64,000 nucleotides of DNA, taken from assembly GCF_002188635.1 (NCBI RefSeq), contig NZ_NINX01000029.1:186001-250000 (forward strand), given 5' to 3'. The notes under the pieces were generated by a model. That model saw only the letters and a list, made by a program, of their open reading frames with translations, did no database searches and had not been told where the DNA came from. A program made the translations under genes and the position numbers. Source of the DNA: Pigmentiphaga sp. NML030171 (GTDB taxonomy: Bacteria; Pseudomonadota; Gammaproteobacteria; Burkholderiales; Burkholderiaceae_B). Positions 18,317-26,821 of this stretch are shown one piece after another. Position 1 is the stretch's first letter; each line of letters opens with the position of its first letter.

Positions 18317-19269
18317 AGATGGCGACTCACGATTTCCTGCTGCCCGTGCCCGACCTGTCCGCCGTCCGTGCCGGCAACACCGGCGTCGAAGGCGTCTGGC
18401 ACTTCGACTCGGGCACGCCCGGCCGCCATGTGCTGGTCACCTCGCTGGTACACGGCAACGAGCTGTGTGGCGCCTGGGCGGTCAAGACCGCGCTGGAATC
18501 CGGCCTGCGGCCCCGGCGCGGCAAGCTGACGCTGGCGTTCTGCAACCTGGCCGCGTTCGACACCTTCGATGCCGCCCGCCACGACGCCTCGCGCTATCTG
18601 GACGAGGACCTGAACCGGGTCTGGAGCGACGACAAGCTCGCCGCCCCTACTACCCGCGAGCGCGCGCGCGCCGCCGCGCTGCTGCCCTGGGTGCGGCAAG
18701 CCGACTGGCTGCTGGACCTGCATTCCATGCACGAACCTTGCGCCCCGCTGCTGCTGACCGGAATGCAGCCGCGCAACCTGGACCTGGCCCGCGAACTGGG
18801 CGCGCCGCGCCACATCATCGTCGACGCCGGACACAAGGACGGCGTGCGCATGCGCGACTACGGACGCTTCGGCCAGATGACCGACAACGGCACGCGCTCG
18901 CTGCTGATCGAATGCGGCTACCACGGCGCGCTCGAAAGCCGGACCGTGGCGCTGGACCAGGTGGGGCGCTTCCTGCGCGCCTCGGGCATCGTCGACGAAG
19001 GCGACATTCCCGCCGAGTGGATCGCCCCCGCGCCGGACGCCCAGCAGGCGATCGAGGTCACGCAGCCGGTGGTCGCTCGCAGCATGGACTTCCGGTTCGC
19101 CCAGCCCTGGCAGGGACTGGAGGAACTGGAGCGCGCCGGCACCGTCATCGGTTGGCAGGACGGCGAGCCGGTGACGACACCATACGACCATTGCACGCTG
19201 GTCATGCCTTCGCTGCGGCAACTCGTGCCGGGCGTGACCGTAGTCAGGCTGGCGCGGCGCGTCGCCTGA
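18313..19269 (+). CDS. Succinylglutamate desuccinylase / aspartoacylase-family zinc hydrolase
   Basis: 318 residues. The zinc site typical of the M14-related AstE/aspartoacylase family is visible: VHGNELCGAW (HxxE) and a later LDLHSMHEP histidine; LIECGYHGA contains the conserved C-terminal glutamate. Family members remove acyl groups from amino acids. The start overlaps the Bug receptor stop by ATGA, so the two are translationally coupled; a second in-frame ATG follows at 18319. Confidence 0.85.
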   Translation: MKMATHDFLLPVPDLSAVRAGNTGVEGVWHFDSGTPGRHVLVTSLVHGNELCGAWAVKTALESGLRPRRGKLTLAFCNLAAFDTFDAARHDASRYLDEDLNRVWSDDKLAAPTTRERARAAALLPWVRQADWLLDLHSMHEPCAPLLLTGMQPRNLDLARELGAPRHIIVDAGHKDGVRMRDYGRFGQMTDNGTRSLLIECGYHGALESRTVALDQVGRFLRASGIVDEGDIPAEWIAPAPDAQQAIEVTQPVVARSMDFRFAQPWQGLEELERAGTVIGWQDGEPVTTPYDHCTLVMPSLRQLVPGVTVVRLARRVA

Positions 19270-19291
19270 GGCTAGGGAGGCCCGGCCGCGA

Positions 19292-20167
19292 TCAGGCCGC
19301 CTGCGCCATCACCCAGTCGCGAAAATCGCAGACGTGGGCATCGTTCCGCAGGCGTTCGGGATAGACCAGGTAGAAGGCGGAATCCAGCACGAGCCGCCCT
19401 TCGAACGGCGCAACCAGCCGGCCGGCGGCCAGGTCGTCGGCCACCAGCGCGTACTGGCCCATGGCGACGCCCATGCCTTGCAGCGCCGCCTGGTAGGCCA
19501 GCGTGACGTTCTCGAAGGTCAGCCCGTGCGCCGGGTCGACGCCGTCCACGCCATGGGCGGCCAGCCACCGCCCCCAATAGTCGGGCCGGGCCGCCGATTG
19601 CAGCAGGGTATGGCGTGCCAGGTCCGCCGGTACGCGCAGGGGCACCGGTCCGGCAAGCAAGGCCGGGCTGCACACCGGCAGCAGCTCGATGTCCACCAGC
19701 CGGTGGGCGATCACGCCCGGCCAGTCGCCATAACCGATGCAGATGGCGACGTCGGCATCGCTCAGATTGTCCAGTTGCTTGAGCGAGGTGGTGAACACGG
19801 CATCGCGGTCCGGGTGCCGCGCATGGAACTCGGCCATGCGCGGCAGCAGCCAGCGCATGGCGAACGTCATCTGGCACCACACGTGCAGCGGCTGGTCCCG
19901 GTTGCGGCTCAGGGCCTTGGTGGTTGCCTGCGAGATCCGCTCGAAGGCCCCGCTCAGGTCGTCGCGGTACTCCCTGCCCGCCGGCGTCAGGCGCACCTCG
20001 CCGCTGGCGCGCTCGAACAGGCGCATGCCCAGGAATTCTTCCAGCACGCGGATCTGCCGGCTGACCGCGCCCGTCGTTACATGCAGTTCGCGGGCGGTCT
20101 GCGTGAAACTCAGGGTGTGCGACGCGGACTCGAACACCCGCAGGGGGTTCAGGGGCGGCAGCTTCAT
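19292..20167 (-). CDS. LysR-family transcriptional regulator (GcvA-like)
   Basis: 291 residues. The opening LPPLNPLRVFESASHTLSFT and TTGAVSRQIRVLEEFLG are the GcvA/AmpR-subgroup helix-turn-helix. It is divergent from the aspartate dehydrogenase-Bug-esterase cluster across 105 bases, so it is the likely regulator of that cluster. The start is set at MKLPPLNP; upstream open frame is antisense of the neighbouring gene. Confidence 0.88.
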   Translation of the reverse strand: MKLPPLNPLRVFESASHTLSFTQTARELHVTTGAVSRQIRVLEEFLGMRLFERASGEVRLTPAGREYRDDLSGAFERISQATTKALSRNRDQPLHVWCQMTFAMRWLLPRMAEFHARHPDRDAVFTTSLKQLDNLSDADVAICIGYGDWPGVIAHRLVDIELLPVCSPALLAGPVPLRVPADLARHTLLQSAARPDYWGRWLAAHGVDGVDPAHGLTFENVTLAYQAALQGMGVAMGQYALVADDLAAGRLVAPFEGRLVLDSAFYLVYPERLRNDAHVCDFRDWVMAQAA

Positions 20168-20272
20168 CCGGAACGGTGTTGATGAAAAGTAAACCGGATT
20201 GACTATATATCGATTGCCTGACGGCGCCCAGGCCCGCACGATTCGAGTCTGACGAACCGGAGGCATTCCCGC

Positions 20273-21070
20273 ATGAAGACCATCTTGCTCGCAGGCTTCG
20301 GAGCCATGGGGCAGTCGATTTTTGATCAACTGAGGGACGATCCGCGCATCGGCCGGTGGCTGGTGCTGGAACGGGCTGAACGGGCCGACGACGCCCGCCG
20401 CAAGCTGGGCAGGCATGGCCAGGTGGTGCAATCGGTCGACGGCCTGGAAACCCGCCCCGACTTCGCCGTCGAATGCGCCGGCCATGAAGCGCTGGGCACC
20501 CTGGTGCCCCGGCTGCTGGAACAGGGTATCGACACCATCGTCGCGTCGGTGGGCGCGCTGGCGCTGCCCGGCATGGTCGACCGGCTGGATGCGGCCTGCC
20601 GGGCGGGCGGGGCGCAACTGACGCTGGTGCCGGGCGCGCTGGCCGGCGTCGACGCGCTGGCCGCCGCGCGCGAAAGCGGTCTGGCGTCAGTGCACTACAC
20701 CGGGCGCAAGCCGCCCGGCAGTTGGCGCGGCACGGCGGCCGCCAGTTTGTGCGACCTGGAACATCTTGCCGAAGCCACGGTGTTCTTCGAAGGCACCGCG
20801 CGCGAGGCCGCCGCGACCTTCCCGCAGAACGCCAACGTCGCCGCCATGGTCGGGCTGGCCGGCCTGGGGCTGGACCAGACCCGGGTCCGCCTGATCGCCG
20901 ACCCCGCCGCCGGCGGCAACACGCACACCATTTCGGCGCGCGGCGCCTTCGGCCGGCTCGAGGTCATGGTCGAGGCCGCCGCCTTCGCGTCCAACCCCAA
21001 GACCTCGGCGCTGGCCGGCATGTCCATCGTGCGCGCCGTGCGCAATCGCCTGAACGCCATCGTGATCTGA
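20273..21070 (+). CDS. L-aspartate dehydrogenase-family protein
   Basis: 265 residues, the usual length for the NadX/DUF108 family. ILLAGFGAMGQSIFDQL is the NAD(P) Rossmann motif; FPQNANVAAMVGLAGLGLD, DPAAGGNTHTI and NPKTSALAGMS are hallmark C-terminal domain segments. The enzyme converts aspartate (or iminoaspartate in NAD synthesis) to oxaloacetate and ammonia. GGAGG lies 9 bases before the ATG. Downstream Bug and esterase genes suggest a catabolic role here rather than NAD synthesis. Confidence 0.88.
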   Translation: MKTILLAGFGAMGQSIFDQLRDDPRIGRWLVLERAERADDARRKLGRHGQVVQSVDGLETRPDFAVECAGHEALGTLVPRLLEQGIDTIVASVGALALPGMVDRLDAACRAGGAQLTLVPGALAGVDALAAARESGLASVHYTGRKPPGSWRGTAAASLCDLEHLAEATVFFEGTAREAAATFPQNANVAAMVGLAGLGLDQTRVRLIADPAAGGNTHTISARGAFGRLEVMVEAAAFASNPKTSALAGMSIVRAVRNRLNAIVI

Positions 21071-21128
21071 ACACCCTGTGCAAGCCGGCACCCGGCGCGG
21101 CACCCACGACATCGTTGCAAGGACCATC

Positions 21129-22097
21129 ATGCTCAAGAAACTCATCCCCTGCCTGGCCGCGCTGGGCACCATCGCCGGCCCCGCGATGGCCGCCGCACCC
21201 TTCCCCGCCGGCCCCATCACGATCGTCGTGCCGAATGCGGCCGGCGGCCTGGCCGACAACATCGCCCGCCCGCTGGCCGATGCCTTGGGCCATGAATTGA
21301 AACAGCCGGTCATCGTCGAGAACAAGGGTGGCGCCGGCGGTGTCGTGGGCACGGGCATGGTCGCGCGCGCCAAGCCCGACGGCTACACGCTGCTGCTGAC
21401 GCTGTCGTCCATATCGGGGCTCCCCGAGGCCGACCGCCTGCTGGGCCGCAAGCCGGCCTTTCAGCTGGACCAGTTCGTACCCATTGCGCGCATCACCGCC
21501 GACCCCAACCTGCTGGTGGTCCGGGCCGACGCGCCGTGGAAGTCGGTGGCCGAACTGGTCGCGGATGCCAAGAAGCACCCGCAGGCGCTGAACTACGGGT
21601 CGTCGGGCGTGTACGGCGCCATGCACATTCCCATGGAAATGCTGAAGGCCGCATCCGGTGCTCCCATCACCCACGTGCCGTTCTCGGGCGGCGGCCCGGC
21701 CCTGGTGTCGCTGCTGGCCGGGCAGATCCAGCTGGCGGCCAGCGGGCCCGCCAACGCCAGCACCTTCGTCAAGTCAGGCAAGATGCGGCCGCTCGCCCAT
21801 TGGGGCACCAAGCCGCTGGCCTCGATGCCCGATGTCCCCAGCCTGAAGTCGCTGGGCTACGATGTCGAGTTCACCCAATGGTCGGCCCTGGTCGCCCCTG
21901 CCGCCACCCCCAGGCCCGTCATCGACGCGCTGCGCGAGGCCGTCCGCAAAGTCACCGCGCAAGCGGAGCTGCGGCAGGTTTTCGTCAACCTGGGCAGCCC
22001 CCTCGACTATATGGACGCGCCCGAATTCGCGCCCTACTGGAAGGCCGACGCCGAACGCGTGCAGGCTGCCGTTCGCCGCATCGGCAAGGTGGACTGA
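21129..22097 (+). CDS. Bug-family (tripartite tricarboxylate) periplasmic substrate-binding protein
   Basis: 322 residues. Signal peptide (MLKKLIPCLAALGTIAG ending AMA), mature start FPAGPITIVVPNAAGGLADN, then ENKGGAGGVVGTG and PDGYTLLLT. The asparagine/leucine in the first loop (NAAGGLADN instead of FAAGGxTD) suggests a different ligand from its relatives in the window. Lies between aspartate dehydrogenase and an alpha/beta hydrolase on the same strand. Confidence 0.92.
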   Translation: MLKKLIPCLAALGTIAGPAMAAAPFPAGPITIVVPNAAGGLADNIARPLADALGHELKQPVIVENKGGAGGVVGTGMVARAKPDGYTLLLTLSSISGLPEADRLLGRKPAFQLDQFVPIARITADPNLLVVRADAPWKSVAELVADAKKHPQALNYGSSGVYGAMHIPMEMLKAASGAPITHVPFSGGGPALVSLLAGQIQLAASGPANASTFVKSGKMRPLAHWGTKPLASMPDVPSLKSLGYDVEFTQWSALVAPAATPRPVIDALREAVRKVTAQAELRQVFVNLGSPLDYMDAPEFAPYWKADAERVQAAVRRIGKVD

Positions 22098-22098
22098 C

Positions 22099-23007
22099 AT
22101 GCCGAATCCTCCCGCAATCCCGCCGTCCCTGCGCCAGGCCATGGCGGAACTCGGTCCGCGCTGGGGCACCAGCGTGCAGGCCCACGTCCGCCAGATGGTG
22201 CTGGGATTCTCCGAGGTCCTGCGCGACGCCCCGAAACTGGCCACGGTCACGCGCGACATTCCCTATGGCGGCGATCCGCGCCAGTGCCTGGACGTCTTCC
22301 AGCCGCTGGGCCCGGCGGCCGCGCGCCGGCCGGTGCTGATGTTCGTGCACGGGGGCGCCTTCGTCGAAGGCGAGAAAGACCGCACGGCAGAGATCTACAG
22401 CAACGTGCTGTGGTACTTCGCCCGGCACGGCATCATCGGGGTCAACGTCGAATTCCGCCTGGCGCCCGCCCATCCCTATCCCAGCGGCACGCAGGACATC
22501 GCCGCCGCGGTGGCCTGGGTGCGCGCCCACGCCGACGAGCTGGGCGCCGACCCCGGCCGCATCTTCCTGATGGGACATTCGGCCGGGGGCACGCATGCGG
22601 CGCACTACGCCTACGATGCCCGCTTCCACCCGCCCGAAGGACACGGCCTGGCCGGCCTGGTGGTGGTGTCCGGCCGCGTGCGTGCCGAGAACTCGGCGGA
22701 GAACCCCAACGCCAGCCGGGTGGAGGCCTACTACGGCACCTCGCCCGCCACGATGGAGGACGGTTCGCCGGTCAACCACGTCACGGCGCAGGCGCTGCCC
22801 ACCATGATCGCCGTCGCCGAGTACGAGAACCCGCTGATCGACGTGCACTGCGTGGAGCTGCTGGCCGCACTGACCCGCGTCCGGCGCCGCGCGCCGCGCT
22901 TCGTCTGGATGGCGGGCCACAACCATACGTCGATCGTGGCGCACTTCAACACCGCCGAGGACGACCTGGGCCGGCAGATCCTGGCGTTCATGGAGCGGCC
23001 GTCCTAG
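22099..23007 (+). CDS. Alpha/beta hydrolase, carboxylesterase of the HSL type
   Basis: 302 residues. The oxyanion-hole motif appears as FVHGGAFVEG and the nucleophile elbow as LMGHSAGGTHA; the C-terminal AGHNHTSIV supplies the catalytic histidine. It would hydrolyse an ester or lactone of the compound handled by the cluster. The ATG follows the Bug receptor stop by one base, indicating an operon. Confidence 0.88.
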   Translation: MPNPPAIPPSLRQAMAELGPRWGTSVQAHVRQMVLGFSEVLRDAPKLATVTRDIPYGGDPRQCLDVFQPLGPAAARRPVLMFVHGGAFVEGEKDRTAEIYSNVLWYFARHGIIGVNVEFRLAPAHPYPSGTQDIAAAVAWVRAHADELGADPGRIFLMGHSAGGTHAAHYAYDARFHPPEGHGLAGLVVVSGRVRAENSAENPNASRVEAYYGTSPATMEDGSPVNHVTAQALPTMIAVAEYENPLIDVHCVELLAALTRVRRRAPRFVWMAGHNHTSIVAHFNTAEDDLGRQILAFMERPS

Positions 23008-23026
23008 CAGGCCGCCCCGCCCGGAA

Positions 23027-24238
23027 TCAATTGCCCAGCAACGCCCCGGCGAACTCGTCCGCCACGAAGGGCTGCAGGTCGTCGATGCCCTCGCCCACGC
23101 CTATCCAGTACACCGGCACCGGCCGCACGCCCTGCGCGCCGGCCGCCACCGCGGCCAGGATGCCGCCCTTGGCGGTGCCGTCCAGCTTGGTCACGATCAG
23201 GCCCGTCAGGCCCAGGGCCTGGTCGAAGGCCTTGATCTGCGCCAGCGCGTTCTGTCCGGTGTTGCCGTCTATCACCAGCAGCACCTCGTGCGGCGCCGAG
23301 GCATCGGCCTTGGCGATCACGCGCTTGATCTTCTTGACCTCTTCCATCAGGTGCAGCTGCGTGGGCAGGCGGCCGGCGGTATCGACCATCACCACGCCCA
23401 TGCCGCGCGCCTGGCCGGACTTGACCGCATCGAAGGCGACGGCGGCCGGATCGCCGCCTTCCTGGGCGATGACCGTGACGTCGTTGCGGCGGCCCCACTC
23501 CACCAGTTGTTCGCGCGCGGCCGCGCGGAAGGTATCGCCCGCGGCCAGCAGCACGCGTCGGCCCTGTTGCTGGAAGGTGCGCGCCAGCTTGCCGATGGAC
23601 GTGGTCTTGCCGGCCCCGTTCACGCCCGCGATCATGGTCACGATGGGCGCGGGGCGGTCCAGGTCGAAGCGGCGCTCGAGCGGCCGCAGATGCTCGGCCA
23701 GCAGTTCGCGCAGGACCTGGCGCACGCGGTCGCCATCCTCGATGCGTTCCTGGCGCACCCGCTCGCGCAGCCCCTTGAGCAGCGATTGCGCCGCGTCCAC
23801 GCCGGTATCGGCCATGATGAGCGCGGTCTCCAGTTCCTCGAACAGGTCCTCGTCGACCTTCACGCCCACGAACAGCGTGGTCAGGCTCTGGCCGGTGCGC
23901 GACAGCCCGCTCTTGAGGCGCGCCAGCCACGACGACTTGGCGGGTGGGGCCGCCTGGGGCGCCGGAGCCGGAGCTGGAGCTGGAATCGGAGCTGGTGCGG
24001 GGACGGGCTGGGCCGGCGCGGGCGCCGCCGGCTCCTCCGGCACGGGAGGCGGCGCTACCGGCGTGTCGGGCGCCGCCATCCCGGGAGCGACGGGCTCCTG
24101 GGCAATTGGCTCCCGGGGAGCCGGCGGGACAGCGGGCTGGTCCGCCGCCGGCGCGGGAACGGGCGCGGCGGGCGGCTCCTGCGCACGATCCTGCTCGGGG
24201 GAAGGCTGGGGGGTCTTCTTCTTGAAGAAACTGAACAT
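23027..24238 (-). CDS. ftsY: Signal recognition particle receptor FtsY
   Basis: 403 residues. A Pro/Ala/Glu-rich, low-complexity A domain (residues about 10-110) is followed by the NG GTPase core: G1 GVNGAGKTTSIGKLA, DTFRAAAREQL, DTAGRLPT and TKLDGTAKGG. FtsY docks ribosome-nascent-chain-SRP complexes at the membrane. The start at MFSFFKKK is chosen as the usual amphipathic FtsY N-terminus. Divergent from rsmD, as in other betaproteobacteria. Confidence 0.96.
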   Translation of the reverse strand: MFSFFKKKTPQPSPEQDRAQEPPAAPVPAPAADQPAVPPAPREPIAQEPVAPGMAAPDTPVAPPPVPEEPAAPAPAQPVPAPAPIPAPAPAPAPQAAPPAKSSWLARLKSGLSRTGQSLTTLFVGVKVDEDLFEELETALIMADTGVDAAQSLLKGLRERVRQERIEDGDRVRQVLRELLAEHLRPLERRFDLDRPAPIVTMIAGVNGAGKTTSIGKLARTFQQQGRRVLLAAGDTFRAAAREQLVEWGRRNDVTVIAQEGGDPAAVAFDAVKSGQARGMGVVMVDTAGRLPTQLHLMEEVKKIKRVIAKADASAPHEVLLVIDGNTGQNALAQIKAFDQALGLTGLIVTKLDGTAKGGILAAVAAGAQGVRPVPVYWIGVGEGIDDLQPFVADEFAGALLGN

Positions 24239-24352
24239 GGAAACCTGTCTGCTGTAACGGCCTGCGCCTTCATCGGGACGACGGGCGGCGGCCCACCCGG
24301 CGGACACGCGGCCGCCGGCATATAGAATCTGGGATTCTACCGGTCCATCGCC

Positions 24353-24955
24353 ATGCCCTCATCCCGCCCTCCCGCCGCCCGCTCCCACCGCTCCGCTCCG
24401 CACAAGGTCCGCATCATCGGCGGCCGCTACAAGCGCACCCCGCTGCCCGTGCTGGACCTGCCCGGCCTGCGCCCCACGCCCGACCGCGTGCGCGAGACCC
24501 TGTTCAACTGGCTCAACCATCTGTGGGGCGGCGAATTCGCCGACAAGACCGTGCTCGACGCCTTCGCCGGCTCGGGCGCGCTGGGCTTCGAGGCCGCTTC
24601 CCGCGGCGTGGCACAGGCCGTGCTGGTGGAAAGCGACCGCCGCGCGACGGCGTCGCTGGAGGCACTGCGCGCGCGCCTGGGGGCGGACAATGTCAGCATC
24701 GTGACCGGCGACGCCCGCGCCTACCTGGCGCGTCCGGCCGCCCGTTTCGACCTGGTGCTGCTGGACCCGCCCTTCGGCCAGGACTGGCTGGATCGTATCC
24801 TGGCGTCATCATTGCAAGCACTTACTGACGGTGGAATGGTCTATATTGAAGCCGAAGCGCCGATACAGGCACCGCCCGGGACCGAATTGCTGCGGCAGGA
24901 CAAGGCCGGCGCGGTACATTTCCATCTGCTGCGCGCCCAGGCGAAAGCGGCGTAG
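24353..24955 (+). CDS. rsmD: 16S rRNA (guanine966-N2)-methyltransferase RsmD
   Basis: 200 residues. RIIGGRYKRTPLPV, DAFAGSGALGFEAASRG (S-adenosylmethionine site) and LLDPPFG (catalytic NPPF/DPPF-type motif) identify RsmD. It methylates G966 in assembled 30S subunits. Divergent from ftsY and followed by coaD. Confidence 0.95.
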   Translation: MPSSRPPAARSHRSAPHKVRIIGGRYKRTPLPVLDLPGLRPTPDRVRETLFNWLNHLWGGEFADKTVLDAFAGSGALGFEAASRGVAQAVLVESDRRATASLEALRARLGADNVSIVTGDARAYLARPAARFDLVLLDPPFGQDWLDRILASSLQALTDGGMVYIEAEAPIQAPPGTELLRQDKAGAVHFHLLRAQAKAA

Positions 24956-25102
24956 CGCCTGGAAACGTCTGATACGCGTCATTTCCAATTTGCTGCGCCG
25001 CGCAAATAAGGAAATAATCACATCATCCGGAAACCGGATGCCGGCCGCCGAAGGCGCCGGACGATTCGTCCCCGCCATCCGGGCCGGGACCGAAAAGGCT
25101 GA

Positions 25103-25633
<531 letters not shown>

Positions 25634-25661
25634 GTCCCCAAGCGGCAAGGAAGTCCCCACC

Positions 25662-25913
25662 ATGGCTCTGCTGATTACCGACGAATGCATCAACTGCGAC
25701 GTCTGTGAGCCCGAGTGCCCCAACGATGCCATCTACCTGGGCACGGAGATCTACGAGATCGACCCTGCCCGCTGCACCGAGTGCGTCGGCCACCACGACG
25801 AGCCGCAATGCAAGGTGGTCTGTCCGGTCGAGTGCATCGAGCTGCATCCCGAGTTTCACGAGACCCACGAGCAGTTGATGGTGAAGTACCGCAAATTGAC
25901 GGCGCCCGCCTAG
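25662..25913 (+). CDS. fdx: 2[4Fe-4S] ferredoxin, YfhL type
   Basis: 83 residues. Two cysteine clusters are visible: CINCDVCEPECP and CTECVGHHDEPQCKVVCP, with the longer spacing of the second cluster and C-terminal extension that mark the YfhL/AlvinFdx type. An electron carrier of low potential; partner unknown. Located after coaD, a common betaproteobacterial arrangement. Confidence 0.94.
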   Translation: MALLITDECINCDVCEPECPNDAIYLGTEIYEIDPARCTECVGHHDEPQCKVVCPVECIELHPEFHETHEQLMVKYRKLTAPA

Positions 25914-25926
25914 GGCGCGCCTTCCG

Positions 25927-26799
25927 TCAGAAATCCAGCACCACCTCGGCCCGGTCCCCCACGTTCAGCACGGCGCCCGGCGGCGCGCTGACGATGGCGT
26001 TCATGCCGAACGTCACGCCGCCTTCGGGCTGGCTGCGGAAAGTGCCCAGCGTGGCCATGGGCTCATTCGCCCGCGCGCCGGTGAGCTGGTCGGTATTGGG
26101 GATCTCGCAGCGCACGCAGGGCTTGACCAGCGCCAACCGGACCTCGCCCACCGTCACCAGCACGGTGTAGTCCTCGTCGTAGGCGCCGAACTCGCTCAGC
26201 ACCACGTTGGGACGAAAGCGATCCATGCCGACCGGAGCCTGTCCCGCCGCCGCCAGCTTCTGGTTCAGTTCGGCCAGCGAAGCCTCGTTGGCCACCAGGA
26301 TGGGGTAGCCATCGGCGAAGGCGAAAACGTGGTGTCGCGGAAAGCCTTCGGCCACCGGATGACGCGCCAGCCAATTCTCGATGCGCGTCGTGCTGGCCAG
26401 CCGATGCGATTGCGGGTGCACCTTGACCAGCCGGCATGGCGTACCCAGCAATGCGCCGAACCATTGGGCGGCCAGGTCCCCCTCGTCCACGGCATCGACC
26501 TCGTCGCGCCAGACCGTGACCCGCGTGCGCACGCTGTCGTCGTCTTCGACCACGTCGACCGGTATGTCCAGGCGCGGCTGCCCCGGTGCGGTCACGAGCA
26601 GGTAGCCGTCGCGCAGGTCGGTGCGAACCCGGGCCATGGCCGGATGGCTGCGCTGCGAAAGAAAGACGCCATTGGCGTCGACCACCATCCATCGGCGGTC
26701 GTTGTGCAGGCCGGCCATGCCGACGGGAGAGCGGTCCAGGGCGATGCCGCCGCAGGACTTGATGGGGTAGATGTACAGGCCGGAGATGGAAATGGACAT
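25927..26799 (-). CDS. MOSC domain-containing protein (YcbX-like without ferredoxin domain)
   Basis: 290 residues. N-terminal MOSC beta-barrel (GLYIYPIKSCGGIAL) and C-terminal MOSC domain with LVKPCVRCEIPNTDQLTG, which contains the cysteine thought to hold the molybdenum cofactor. E. coli YcbX has an extra 2Fe-2S domain that is missing here. Probable role: reduction of N-hydroxylated compounds with the Moco. Confidence 0.88.
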   Translation of the reverse strand: MSISISGLYIYPIKSCGGIALDRSPVGMAGLHNDRRWMVVDANGVFLSQRSHPAMARVRTDLRDGYLLVTAPGQPRLDIPVDVVEDDDSVRTRVTVWRDEVDAVDEGDLAAQWFGALLGTPCRLVKVHPQSHRLASTTRIENWLARHPVAEGFPRHHVFAFADGYPILVANEASLAELNQKLAAAGQAPVGMDRFRPNVVLSEFGAYDEDYTVLVTVGEVRLALVKPCVRCEIPNTDQLTGARANEPMATLGTFRSQPEGGVTFGMNAIVSAPPGAVLNVGDRAEVVLDF

Positions 26800-26821
26800 C
26801 GGCTTTCCGCTAAGAATTCGT

